64,000 nucleotides of DNA. Source: Zygnema cylindricum. Taxonomy: Eukaryota; Streptophyta; Zygnematophyceae; Zygnematales; Zygnemataceae. Shown here piece by piece: positions 22,386 to 34,534 of this stretch (position 1 is the stretch's first letter; each line of letters begins with the position of its first letter). The stretch is from contig JBBHKE010000775.1 of the NCBI GenBank assembly GCA_037447655.1, positions 287,692-351,691 of the forward strand, written 5' to 3'. The notes beneath the pieces were generated by a model. It worked only from the letters and a program-made list of their open reading frames with translations, did no database searches and was not told the DNA's origin. Made by a program: the position numbers and the translations under genes.

Positions 22386-22880
22386 AGCATCTCCAACGAC
22401 GGCTTCCTTCTAAAGGCGGCGTGGAGTTCAGATGAAAATACGCAAGCACAAATGACGCAATACTGCTCAAGGAAGCTGCCGTTGGAGATGCCATAAATTT
22501 TGCCGCTCGCCACTCAGATAAAAATACGCACGCGAAACGCCATAAATTCCGCAGCTCGCCGCTCAGATAAAAATTCGCGTGCAGGACACCATAAATTCCG
22601 CGGCTCGCCGCTCACATAAAAATACGCGCGCGCAACTGAAGCGAAAGTGCAAAACTGAAATGTGCAACGAACAAGCGACGAGCGCGCAACTGAAGCGAAA
22701 GTGCAAAACTGAAAAGTGCAACGAACAAGCGACGAGCGCGCAACTGAAGCGAAAGTGCAAAACTGAAAAGTGCAACGAACAAGCGACGAGCGGCGCAATT
22801 TACGGCGTCCCCAACGGCGGCTTCCTTCTGAAGACGGAGTGGAAGACACAAAAAATACGCGCGCGCAAATGAAGCATTTT
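22386..22880. repeat. compound array: 49-bp and 54-bp tandem repeats with inverted ends
   Basis: A 22-bp inverted pair (CATCTCCAACGACGGCTTCC at 22388, its imperfect reverse complement ending at 22490) is followed by three units of 49 bp starting CCATAAATT at 22491, 22540 and 22589. Three units of 54 bp starting CAACTGAAGCGAAAG then begin at 22633, 22687 and 22741. A direct copy of the first block (CCCCAACGGCGGCTTCCTTC) closes the array at 22810. The 54-bp period is a multiple of three, which explains the repetitive open frames on both strands; none looks like a gene. Confidence 0.85.
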
Positions 22881-22984
22881 TTTTAGTGTCCGTACAATAT
22901 TCGTACAGTGTGAGAAGTACGAAATTTACGAAAGCTACGAAACAAACGAATACTACGTAGTTTTCGTAAAAAAGTCCAAATCCG

Positions 22985-23025
22985 TACGAATTGGACATCT
23001 ATGACTAATAGCGATACACGGTGTA
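22985..23025. repeat. isolated mariner-like MITE end
   Basis: Read on the minus strand from 23023 the sequence is CACCGTGTATCGCTATTAG, flanked by TA at 23024-23025. It matches the ends of the MITEs at 48789, 52317 and 63096. No matching left end is found nearby; a possible left arm lies at 17049 on the other side of copia C. Confidence 0.6.
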
Positions 23026-23104
23026 CTGTACTGTACTGTAGCTTCCTGGAGCTGTTCCTCTGTGCATGAACAAGTAGATCGTCTCACTTCTATCTCTGTC
23101 AGCC

Positions 23105-26100
23105 ATGGATGACTTCCGAAGCGGTTACAAAATCTCGTCTCGCCGCTCCATCAATAGCAGCAGAACTCGAAACGCCAGTTTCCGGGGTATAAATTCACAT
23201 TTTCAGGTTTGATTACACATTTCACTTGAGGACAAATTCCATGGGAGGGGGAGATAGGAATTGGAGGATACTTGAGCAGCATTTATGTGAACCGGTATAT
23301 TCAGATAAATTGCCAATGTAATTACTCACTGCTAGTTGTCAATGAAGGAAAGCCATGCTTCTCTTTTATAAAGTTTGCGTTTTTGTTAATCTGCGATTGC
23401 ACGATTTTCTTAATCTTCATGCATCAGCATGTACGAAATACTTAAAGTGAGCACATTTAAGCCTTTTTGTGAATATTGACAAGATAATCTCTTAAAAGAA
23501 TCATAAGTCTCTGCATATTTCTATCGAAAACCTCGAATATTGACACCTTAACACTTGAAATCCTCTGAAAGCGTTAGCTCTTTCGTAGGTTTAATTGTCA
23601 CCAATTTTTTTCCTCTGATATATTTCAGACCTTGTCCAATTGCTTGTATCAGCTTCCATATGATATATATGTGATATATTTTGGTTGTGAGAGTTTAGTT
23701 TGTAAGATTTAAATTCCAATGTAGGATATCAATCGAATCTTCAAATTCGTTTATCGCAAACCAATTGTATTGAAATCTTAAAAGTTTGCAATAAGCACAC
23801 CTCGAATGGCTATTAACGTTAAGAAATAATTAACATAAAAACTATTTTAGTTTATTTATTCTCATGATGTGGATCATCGTGCACCGCAATTATTGTTAAG
23901 GAGAAAACAATAGTATGCTATTTTGCGCTTGGAAAGTAGAAGTAAGTGGGGCCGAATTTGTATTACAATTGCTAATAGCGATTCAAGGCGTATTGTAACA
24001 TAACTGGTGTGATCTTTATCAGCTTTCATCGGTTTGGCATTTATTTGTGGACCAACATTCTATCTTGATTTTTTTGGTGCTTGCATATGTTCTCTATTCT
24101 GTTTTTGTAGTTCATATTGTCTTTGTCATATTAAGTGTCTGATTCGAGCAGACAGCTGATGTGGATGAGAAAGTATAATGCCCTTCGTTATTAGAGTTAA
24201 ACATTTGTCTGGCACTCAAAGTACTTTTTCATCACACAGGTTTTCCATTTTCAATTGTGACATCACAATCGAAGGGTACGACGGTTACCTTTCGATTGTT
24301 TTGCCTAAAAAAAAATCCAAGGGTCAATCACAAAGTTAAGCGCCTTTGACTGCCTGAAAGATGTTTACTCTAATAACAATGACGGTGTAGTGTGCTTCAA
24401 ATTATTTTGTAAGCACGGAAAAACGGCTGAAGTGGACCTTGACCGCGGATGATTTCCCTCCTATAATCATTATGGTCCATTCAAATATATGAACATTCCC
24501 CTAGGATTTGAGGACTTAAAGTTACCATGGACTGGATTGTAAAATGAAGATAGGTGTAAGACCATTACTGTTAATACTGTGCCGACGAAAAAAAAGCGTA
24601 CTAGATTAGGTGCGATCCACTCTAATTTGTGCACTGAGTTAAATAAATTACACGAACAAGCTTAAGTTCTAATGTGGTTCAAATTAATGTGTACGTGTAT
24701 GGCTGGTTTTCTGATGCATGATATCTCTTCTTAATGTACTATTCTATACCTTCTCTCTTCTCCTCTGTTATAACTAAAGTACTATGCTTTGAGTAGAATC
24801 TAAAAGATTAGATGTGTGTGCTTACTGTTTATGTGCACAGGTTAAGAAATATTATAGAGGAATACTTTGCTTCGTATTTCTTCTCGCCCTGGTCCTTTGT
24901 TTCGGAGCTCGCGGTGTTTTTTTGAGGATTTTTAGGACTACCTTGAACGGCTATTCAAAAACTGATTCGTCTTCCTTCGACTTTAACAAGTCTACTATTT
25001 CCGCTGAAAATGAGTGAGATGGAACTTGGAACTGAACAAGAAATGCTAGAAGTTGTCCTCCCATCCATCAAATTAAAAAAAGCCACCGGTTTTCTTTTTT
25101 CACAGATCTCGAAGCTTCAGATGGCAAGATGAGACAATGACTGAATCTGTATCAAATTTGAACCAAAGCAGTTGAATTTTCTCAATTTACTCAAAACTCA
25201 ATGGGAACTGGATGCACTCAAGTGCCTTAGGATTCGTTGGATTTGAGTACACTTAGCATGTTTATATGAACTTATCTTATCCCAAGATATTTCATTCATA
25301 GGTCTAGCTAACAAGGGAATTGGTTAATGGCATTAAGGTAACTGCCGGGTTTTATATGTGAAATTGATACAGTTTTTTTTTTCTTAAGGTCTGTACATGA
25401 CACCATGTGTGTTAGAAATCAATGTTTGAGGTAGTCAAGATTAGCTTCTGGCAAGAAAGCACTTCCGTAGAAACTGTTAGAATTATCTGTTCTTTATCAT
25501 GAGAAATGTTATAATGTGCACTTCTCTTCTTACAATTCATATGCTTAACATGTTTGTATCATTTTTATAAAGAAAACTATTGTTTTCTGAAGTGAAGCTT
25601 TCGAGATACACAAGACGTACACTTATTTTTTTGCACAAAATATGGATTTTCGCTCCTTGCGTTGTAAGACATGTCAATATGTTATCATCAGGATTATGCT
25701 CTGTAAACCATTTTTCGGTGTTGTTAACTTGTTACCTTCAACGAAACAGACAATATTCAAAATGTGGAGAGGTTTGCTTGGATGTCACTTTTATTGGAGG
25801 CTGGTGGTTTTGCAGAACAACACCAGAAGGAGAAAACTCACAAGATATGTCTAGTATTGTGGGTGAGCTACAAAAAGAAGTCAAAACCTTTGATTTTAGG
25901 CTAGAGGCCTCAAACATCACTGGAGACTCTCAAGTCTTTCCTCCTGTAAACAAAAACAAGAATGAAACAACACAAATGACAAGTTCACATCAAAATGGTG
26001 AAAATGAATTCACTGATCCAATAAATTTATCAAATTTACTGCCTAAACACCTTGATGAAGTCGTTGGAGTTAGTCAAGAGCCTGAAGAGACAGAAGTGGA

Positions 26101-29100
26101 GAAGGTTATTGAAAATCAATTGGACCCTAATGTTCCCTCAATTGTCGACAATACTGCTATATTACAGAATAATTCTCAAACTACTGGAGTTTCCAGGTGA
26201 GGATTATTTTTTCAATTTGCTTCCACTTTCAAACTTTTCCCGGGTTGTGATTGAAAGTTATTGTTGGATTTGACTGGAGATCTGATTACGACTACCCATA
26301 ATGATTCAAGTAAAAAATTGCATATATTACTGGAAGGATTTTTCACCTCATATCAAAAGACGGGCGATTGTGTTTTGATAACGTCCTTCAATACATAGTA
26401 AACTTATTGTTTTCTGTAAAACATATTTTGTTTTAATATTGAAGAGCCAGGCTACAGGGAGAAGAGCCATCGATGGTGAAGATTATGTTTTTTTGGTCTT
26501 TCTCTTCCTTTTGAATGTCTGTGGGAAAAGCTTAGCTGAATGAAACGAGAAAGATGGATGATGGTATAGTTGGTGAAGGCCTTATTATCATTCTCTACAA
26601 ATTCAGATTGTTGCCGTCTCTTTCTTGACCAGAGGGCCAACTGGTTTGGGAACATACCATTCACGTGCATTAATACACCTATCTCTCCCCACCTTTCTCC
26701 CTCCCTACCCTCGCTCTCCCACACCTCTCTCTCTCTCTCTCCTGTGCTGCTCCCTCTTTCTCCTCCCTCTCTCTCCTCCCCTATTTCCTTCCCCCTCCCC
26801 TCCCTCTCCCTCCCTCTCTTTATATTGGCATGGGCAGGACAGCGATGTCTCTCATTGAGGCTTTAGAGAATGTAGCTTTGCCGGATAAAACAGTCATCCT
26901 GATGACTTTTTCTCTCGGATTCAAAACAATTTTAAGTATGTGGCTACGACGCATGTATAAAGGCCAGGATACAGAACCTTATATTCGACATTTCTTAGTT
27001 ATTACCTGGGATTCTGATAGTCTGGAAGCTTGTTGGAGTTTCAATCTCACGTGTTATTTGGATACCAAGGTTGGTTTTCTGCCCTGTCCTTCTGTCTAGT
27101 TTAATAGATCCCCCTTCCCGTTCCCCTCCCTCCTCCCTTGCTCTCTCTCTCTCTCTCTTCCTTCTTTTTCTCCCTCGAACTCACCACCAACTTCTTTCCA
27201 AAAATACTTTATGGGATTACAAATGTAATTACAGTTTTTCGGTCTTATGTCATTGTATTGTTATGTCGTAACTTTCGAAGGTTCATGTTTTTGAGTACAA
27301 TTTTCTGTCGGTCAAAGTGATCTGAGTGACAGTTTTAGTTTCAGACATGGAAATGTAAAGAAGGGAACGTCTTCAAGCCCTCGTCCCCTTCCGTGATTTA
27401 TTTATTTATCTTGAAACAGACGCCTTCATGAAACATTTTTTGTTCCAGGAGGAGGATACAGATAGTAGTCCAGGGAAATTCAAATGGAGCAAAAAATATA
27501 TATCATATGGAACAAAGAGCTATTATGCAATGGTGAGATAAAACAACCTTCTGTTTTCTATCCTTTTTTATGTGACATTTTTGCTAATACAGTGATTTAT
27601 TGGTGTTTTTTACTTTTAGATCCTATTTTTTTACGTTTCTACTTTTAATCCCCCACTGATGAGAGTTTTTTAAAAACTTTTTTCGCTATTATGGTGATTT
27701 TTGACGCACTTTCTGCTTGTAGCTGTGGTTCTTTTTATAAGGAAAACATTGCTTTCCGTTTTCTTTTTCTGGATTACACCAATGAAGGTTTACATACTGC
27801 AGGGATGTTTTTTTTTTCTTTTTTTCTTTTTGTGAATATTGCTGACCCAGAGACGTTTCTGCAAAGCATGTTTCCGTCAGGTTTTTCGAAAGGTCGAATT
27901 GATCGAAATTATTCTTCGTAAAGGCTTCAATGTTTTATTCAGTGATGCTGATGTCATGTGGCTGAAGGTAAGAGGAACCTGCCCATCTTTACTAGAGTAA
28001 ATCACTCTAATTTGAGTATGTGTTTTTTTTGACTCAAAATCGTAAATTAGTGTTAATAACACTATTCGGTTAAGTGGCCCATAATGAGCCACCTAGCAAA
28101 AGTTAATTTAATGTAGTTAATAATCCACTCCAAAGCTGATAATTCACTAGCTCTAATATTAGTTAGCTCCCAATGTTTAATCTGATGTTTAGGCAAATCG
28201 ATATCCTTAATATAATCCCGTTGAAGTTAATGTCACATTTATGTTTTGGACTATTTCACCATTTTACCATCATTAGAACATCAAATATTGCTTTTAATTT
28301 GAAATTTATGTTTCACTTTTTTTGTCGCTTGCTTGTCAGCTATATGGTCAAAAAACGGTGATAACAAGGCACGGATCTTAGCTTTCTGTTTTCTAATTTA
28401 AACGGTACAATCAGGAACAACCCTCAGAAATGACTTCAGAACTATGTATTTATCCCTAGTTGTTTTTGTGAGCTAGATTATCAATTGAGCTTTTGGTGCA
28501 TGTGGACCATAATCAAAGCCGAATATTGCTTGTTTGTTTTTGCTTCATGTGGATGTATAAATGCATATTATCCTTTCATAACTCTTTTCGGTGTTCTTTA
28601 GTTAACGAATTGTGTTTGGAATTCTGTATCATGTGATGGATAGTGGGGCTTGAAATTTACTCAATTCCTTATGCGTGCCAAGTGTTACTATTGCTAGTCT
28701 GTATATCAACTTTTTGTAAGTCCAGCAGCTTCTTTGAAAATGGTAAAACATAGGAGTTTACACACTAATACTTAAAAAAAGTATGAACTCCTCATATCAT
28801 TTTCTTTAGCATAACCTTCGTACTAAGCCAAGGTCTTTGACTCTCTGTGAAATCGGTCTTTTATCCTCACTAACAAAGTTTGTTAATCTTAACCTCATTT
28901 ATACTAAAGCGCCATTAGTTATTCTGTGTTTCTTTGCCAGGATCCTTTTCCGTATCTTCAAGGTCCAGCAGATATTATGGTGTCCACTGATTGGTACACA
29001 GATGACCCCAATTTTGAGGGGATAAGGGCCAATACAGGTTTCGTCTTTTTGAGAAGTAACGAAAGGACGAAAAAATTTGTACACTATTGGCAGGATAACC

Positions 29101-30017
29101 ACGATGTTAGGTGGGTAATTGTTTGTTTTTTCCCCTCGTTTGGACAAAGGATGTGGGTCGTATACTCTTTGCAAGACTTTCTCGTGGTTCATGAAAATTA
29201 GTCGTTTCGTTTTATGTCTGTCTTTGTGTTTATCTATTCCATGAAAACTTTTAAGCTGTTTGTATTTGTACAAGTAACTTTTCATTCGTTAACCTTCTTA
29301 TTTCTTTGTTCTTGCTTCATTATTGTTATTTTTCTCAGATTTCCCAATATGCACGACCAAGAAGTTTTTGATCTCCTTCGTCCTCATTTGGACCCATATG
29401 TGGGAAAAACCATAGACCTTTCTATGCATTATTTGGATATCCGTGTGATGGGAACGTTATGTAAATTAGATAATGATACACTGTGGGAACTTGTAACTCT
29501 CCATGGAGCTTGTGAAGTAGACAGAAAGTCGAAAATGCATCGACTGAAGCATACATTAAAACTTTATGATAAGGCTATAAGGAATCTACCTCAGCTCCCT
29601 TCAAATAATACAAAGTAAGTATTTTGTACACTGTCGACCATTATTAGGATGGACTATCACAGTTTCCACGGTAGCCAATTTTTGCCGAGGAATGTAAGTA
29701 ATCTGTTGTAGACGTTAAGTTAAAAAAATAATTTTGCAAAAAGTTTTGCTTAAGACCCCTAGTTTTGTGTACAGGACATGATGGAGACCACATGATTTTC
29801 CACGTTGCAGTGTTAGTCGTTCCACAGTAATTAATGCGGACATGTAGTTTTAATAAATAAGGCGATAAAGTTGATTGTTTTAATTCGATATCCCTCAACT
29901 TGGTCCTTGAGATTTTTTTTCTTGAGTTCAAGTTTAAATTTTACAGAACTGTAGAGGAAACTTTTCCAATTTTACTCCAGCGATGTGTAGCTTTTTTGCA
30001 AGTTGACACCATTACGA

Positions 30018-30106
<89 letters not shown>

Positions 30107-33100
30107 CTCTTTTTCTCCCTCGAACTCACCACCAACTTCTTTCAAAAAATACTTTATGGGATTACAAATGTAATTACAATTTGTCGGGCTTGTGTCATTG
30201 TAATGTTATGTCGTAACTTTCGAAGGTTCATATTTTTGAGTACAATTTTCTGTCGGGTTTAGTCAAAGTGATCCGAGTGACAGTTTTAGTTTCACACATG
30301 GAAATGTAAAGAAGGGAATGTCTTCAAGCCCTCGTCCCCTTCCGTGATTTATTTATTTTATCTTGAAACAGATGCCTTCATGAAACATTTTTTGTTCCAG
30401 GAGGAGGATACAGAGAGTAGTCCAGGGAAATTCAAATGGAGCAAAAAATATATATCATATGGAACAAAGAGCTATTATGCAATGGTGAGATAAAACAACC
30501 TTCTGTTTTCTATCCTTTTTTATGTGACATTTTTGCTAATACAGTGATTTATTGGTGTTTTTTACTTTTAGATCCTATTTTTTTACGTTTCTACTTTTAA
30601 TCCCCCACTGATGAGAGTTTTTTAAAAACTTTTTTCGCTATTATGGTGATTTTTGACGCACTTTCTGCTTGTAGCTGTGGTTCTTTTTATAAGGAAAACA
30701 TTGCTTTCCGTTTTCTTTTTCTGGATTACACCAATGAAGGTTTACATACTGCAGGGATGTTTTTTTTTTCTTTTTTTCTTTTTGTGAATATTGCTGACCC
30801 AGAGACGTTTCTGCAAAGCATGTTTCCGTCAGGTTTTTCGAAAGGTCGAATTGATCGAAATTATTCTTCGTAAAGGCTTCAATGTTTTATTCAGTGATGC
30901 TGATGTCNNNNNNNNNNNNNNNNNNNNNNNNNNNNNNNNNNNNNNTCCTCTCTCCTCTCTCCTCCTCTCTCCTCTCTCCTCTCTCCTCTCTCCTCTCTCT
31001 CTCTCTCCTTTTCACTCCCTCTTATACCATTTTACAATATTCTTCAACTGCATCAAATAATTTTTGTCAACAGTTTTGCTTGCAGCTTTAGAACTATTTG
31101 CTGATGTATCGTTATTTTACTATCTACATGTGACTGGTGTAATTTTTAAACTCATAGTGAGGAAAAAATGTTCAAAGGCTCAAAACTATAAGCTTTGTTT
31201 TCCGTTTTCTTTTTCTCAGATGTGAAATCGCAGCTCTTTTTTTTGTTGTCTTTTTCTGTCAAGTTACTCATTTTCTGTGAGCAGGTTTTCAGATGATCTC
31301 GAGACCATTCTTGAGAAAGCTGCAAATCGAGGAAGTACTTTGAGAGCGATACCCAAAAAAATGATTGTACTTTTGACTCTTACGAGACATTGGACTCTTC
31401 TGATGGGTGCATGGAAAATGCAATTTGAAACGGACAATACTTTACGGAAATATCTGAAAAGAACTGTCATTCTAACTTTTGACTTGGTCGCATATGTCAA
31501 CTGTACTTCCTTAAAACTGCTCTGCTTGTACGACAACCAGGCAGGCCTCCTTCCTGTTTTGACAATTTGAACTCTTTAAGAATCTAAGGATCCACACATA
31601 ATGTATAAAATATGTACGTCTGTCTATGTAGAACATAATTATGTATAAAGGATATACATTCATTAATACAGAGCATAATTCATCAGTGTGGAAACAGAGG
31701 CATATTGTATGTTTTTACTTCTCAAAATACACGGTAAACCTGAAATAAAAAATGTGTAACATGTCATTTTTTTCTACACCTGTAGAACTATGATATGGGA
31801 TAGAGTGATGATTGGTCTTAACCTCCCCAAGATCTACAATGTGGGGAGCCATATTCCTTTTATAGAACAGAAGAAAATACAGAACCAGATTTGGTTTGTA
31901 TTTGGTGATCATAACTGGCCATCAATATAGAGGGGCTTCTTTTTAGACGAGTGGATTTAAATTTTTATGGGAAATTATTTGGAAACTTGTTTGGAACCTT
32001 AAACTTTCTTGTTAACCTGTTTTAACATTTTTTTGAAATCTTATTGATTACCTTTATTATTCTTTTAAACGCTTGATTGGAAACCTTTTTTGGGCTAAAT
32101 GATGACTGGATATTGAAGACAGCTGGTTTTACTTGCATGAAAGGACCTTCATTTCTGTCTGAAATTTGGGATCTTTTGGAAAATAAAAATCTTTATCTCT
32201 ATTTTACACTCCCTTGTCCATTGCATTTGACAGATTGATCCACAAACGGGTCTCAGCCGGTTTATGGGCCAAGAATTGCATTCGAATGACAAAAGATTCA
32301 TGTTTATGGTAAGGTTTGCTATCTTTTGGGGTGTTTTATGTCCTTACTTTCTTTCTTTGAATTCTCTTTTTTAGTTTCTGGTGGGTCTATATTTTTGAAT
32401 AGTGTGGCTCAGTATACAACTGCGGATTAAAGGTATGTAGACAATGTTCCTTTCTTCATGGAAAATGAAGGATAAGTAAACGATTAATGGACGAATGGAT
32501 TGACCGACACATTATGGATAATACAAAACAGATATGGAATAAAGAATTACGAATAATAAATAATGAATATATGCTTTTTGTCTTAATCATTTCTGTGTTT
32601 ACAAAATCTTGTAATCCGGAAGGGTCTACTTTTGAATACTGGTTGAATGAAAAATGAATAATGAATAGCAAATAATGGATTCTGAACAAGGAATAACGAA
32701 TAAAGAATAACAAATAATGAATAATGGATACTGAATTTCGAATAATGAATAACGAGTAATGAATAGTGAACAATGGATGAAGAGTAATGGGTAATGGATA
32801 ACGGATAAAGAACAACAAAAATAAATAACGAAGAATGAATAATGAATAAAGAAATGTAACGAATATTGAATATTGAATAATGAATAGCAAATAATGCATA
32901 GTGAATAAAGGATAACGATTAAGGAATAAAACATAATCAATAAAAAATACAAGTAAAATGTAACGAATAATGAATATAGGATAATGAATAAGGAATAATG
33001 AAAATTGAAAAATGAATGATGAACCTGTCTTGTTGGGTATCTCATCATCTGCTTTTAATGTCTTTCGTTTTTCCGTTTGTTTGTAACACACAGGAGGAAA

Positions 33101-34534
33101 GTTATTGCATAGAGAAGTAACTTTTATATCTCTCTCTCTCTCTTCAGCTCAAATCATGGGCAAAATCTTGTTAGTTTCTCTTTTTGATTTTCCTTTTCCT
33201 TTTACTTTTCCTAAATCCTCTTTTCCTCTTCCTGTCATTTTCTTTCCATTCTCTTTTTTGCAATCTCACGTTGTTAAGTGTTTGGATGACTTTCTATGCA
33301 GATGTGGAGAATGTGGGATGTGGTTCAACAAATTTTAGACCTCGGATACGATGTTTTGTACACTCATCTTGATACAATATGGCTTCAAGTATGTCCCTCT
33401 CTCATTAAACGTCACAACTTCCGTCCCTTTATTTTCTTCCACTTTCCTTTTTTTTTTCCTTCTTTAATGTCCCCTGTTTCAGGTGAATTTTTCACCTTTT
33501 CTCTCCCCTTTTTTTGGCCCCTTTTTTCTCTCTTCATTCCCTTTTTTCCCTTTATTTTCACCTCTTCTTTTCAACCAGAGATTTGACCAACCAGAGTTAT
33601 ACATGATATATATGATCCAAAAAGATGACTTTTCACCTCTCCCTCTCTCTCCCTCTCCCTCTCCCGCTTCCCCTCCTCCCCCTCTCCTCTATTATTCAAA
33701 CACATCTCACAACCAGTTTAACTGGATTCCTATCACGAATCAACCTTACAGCCTTTAGTTATGCATTTTTTTTTCACCCGTGTGTGAAATTATGTTTTTT
33801 TGTATTTTTTCGTAACAAACCTCTAATCTGAAACCTACTCTAACCTAAAACTTACTCCTCACTTTTCCCAGGAGCCCTATCGTTATTTTGGAGCCGATAC
33901 AGATACTGATATTTTCGGCCCTTACACATGTCCAAGTTTCCGTAACGGTACAGCTTTGCCAGCTCAGCATGTGGGTATTATGTACTTCCGTAGCAAAAAT
34001 CACACTCGTGAAATTTTACGAAACTGGCGACTTCAGTATGAACAACGGTGAGTGGTTCTTAAACTATTGTAGTTTTTAAAGTATTACTTTTTTGTTTTTA
34101 AGTAAACTCTTGTTTAATTTTTGTAACAAATCTATTGCTGTTATTATGATTAGTTTTCACAAATTCCTTTTGCAAATTTCCTTTTTCTCAGAGTCCCGTG
34201 TTTTGGCTCACGGTATCTTTTTACCTTGTTAAATGTTTTACTTTTTGTTTGGATTGTCGAAGCTCGTTTTGCGATGTTTTCTTGTTTCAGGGATGGGAAT
34301 TCAACCGATATGGAGGCATTGTTCCACACTAATTTGAGTATTGAAAAGGACAAGGGCATCGAGAGTCTTAGGGTTTCTTGTCTACCTGGAGAGCTTTTCA
34401 AAAACACTTGTGAATCTATCGACAAAGGGACAAACGGAAGGTTAGTCTTTATGCATCTCGTTTGCGACGGAGGTGTTGGGCAAAAACGGACACTAATGGA
34501 TCTTTCAAGACCTGTTGAGAGCATTACAGAGTAA
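23105..34534 (+). CDS. type II membrane glycosyltransferase with two tandem nucleotide-diphospho-sugar transferase domains
   Basis: Exons: 23105-23206, 24841-25013, 25816-26196, 26838-27069, 27449-27532, 27881-27967, 28941-29110, 29339-29614, 31285-31540, 32234-32308, 33302-33388, 33872-34047, 34291-34534. All phases agree, giving 780 aa. The start ATG (GCCATGG) has a strong context. A short basic N-terminus precedes a membrane segment at about residues 40-60 ('GILCFVFLLALVLCFGARGV') and a hydrophilic, N-glycosylation-rich stem (92-218). Domain 1 (about 220-501) fits PF03407: 'TVILMTFSLGFK', DxD at 346-348 in 'LFSDADVMWLKDPF', 'ANTGFVFLRS', 'HDQEVFDLL'. Domain 2 (about 502-780) is a diverged repeat with the DxD replaced by H-L-D ('YTHLDTIWLQEPY'). 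The family (GT77-like) acts in the Golgi on wall or protein glycans; the donor and acceptor here are unknown. Intron 9 appears to use a GC donor. The 3' end is the TAA at 34532. Confidence 0.87.
27150..27955 (+). repeat. segment repeated at 30102-30907 (contains exons 5 and 6)
   Basis: This stretch and 30102-30907 are nearly identical, including introns, at a spacing of 2945-2952 bases. Differences are few: one GAT to GAG codon, several substitutions near 27240, and about 7 bases of indels. The repeat starts in a CT microsatellite and the downstream copy is cut by the N gap. Confidence 0.95.
28000..28165. repeat. dispersed repeat, copy 1
   Basis: The sequence around CACTCTAATTTGAG...AAATTAGTGTTAATAACACTATT...AAGTGGCCC resembles 36030-36170 (CGCTCTAATTCGAG...AAATTAGTGTTAATACCACTATT...AAGTGGCCC). 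It lies in intron 6 of the glycosyltransferase gene and is probably an old MITE; its ends are not resolved. Confidence 0.65.
30020..30103. repeat. (CT)n microsatellite
   Basis: About 84 bases of pure CT repeat lie in intron 8 of the glycosyltransferase gene, at the left edge of the duplicated segment. Confidence 0.98.
30102..30907 (+). pseudogene. extra copy of glycosyltransferase exons 5 and 6
   Basis: The copy of exon 5 is at 30401-30484 (one change, D to E, in 'EEDTESSPGKF') and that of exon 6 at 30833-30907, cut by the gap in the middle of the 'SDADV' motif. It lies between exons 8 and 9. Exon 8 ends in phase 2 while this exon 5 begins in phase 0, so splicing it in would shift the frame. 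It is either a tandem duplication or, more likely given the adjacent gap and microsatellite, an assembly misjoin of an allelic contig. Confidence 0.85.
30908..30945. other. assembly gap (38 N)
   Basis: Thirty-eight undetermined bases separate the duplicated segment from a TCCTCTC-rich simple repeat (30946-31010). Confidence 1.
32460..33020. repeat. degenerate AT-rich minisatellite (GAATAATGAATAA-type)
   Basis: Intron 10 of the glycosyltransferase gene holds over 500 bases of irregular repeats of AATAATGAAT, AATAACGAAT and GAATAAAG, with mixed 7-14 base spacing. The open frames on the minus strand (for example 33091-32456) are products of this repeat and not genes. Confidence 0.85.

Noticed and set aside
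22514-22998. Repetitive frames on both strands ('VRCTFQFCTFASVARSSL' repeats)
   Set aside because: The 54-bp tandem unit is a multiple of three and keeps frames open on both strands; no homologous protein pattern is recognisable.
25580-25815. Upstream part of the 206-aa frame containing glycosyltransferase exon 3
   Set aside because: The acceptor TTTTGCAG at 25808-25815 fits the required phase from exon 2 and the upstream residues are unlike the stem region; it is read as intron.
32456-33091. 211-aa and 140-aa minus-strand frames
   Set aside because: They are translations of the AATAATGAAT minisatellite in intron 10 of the glycosyltransferase gene.
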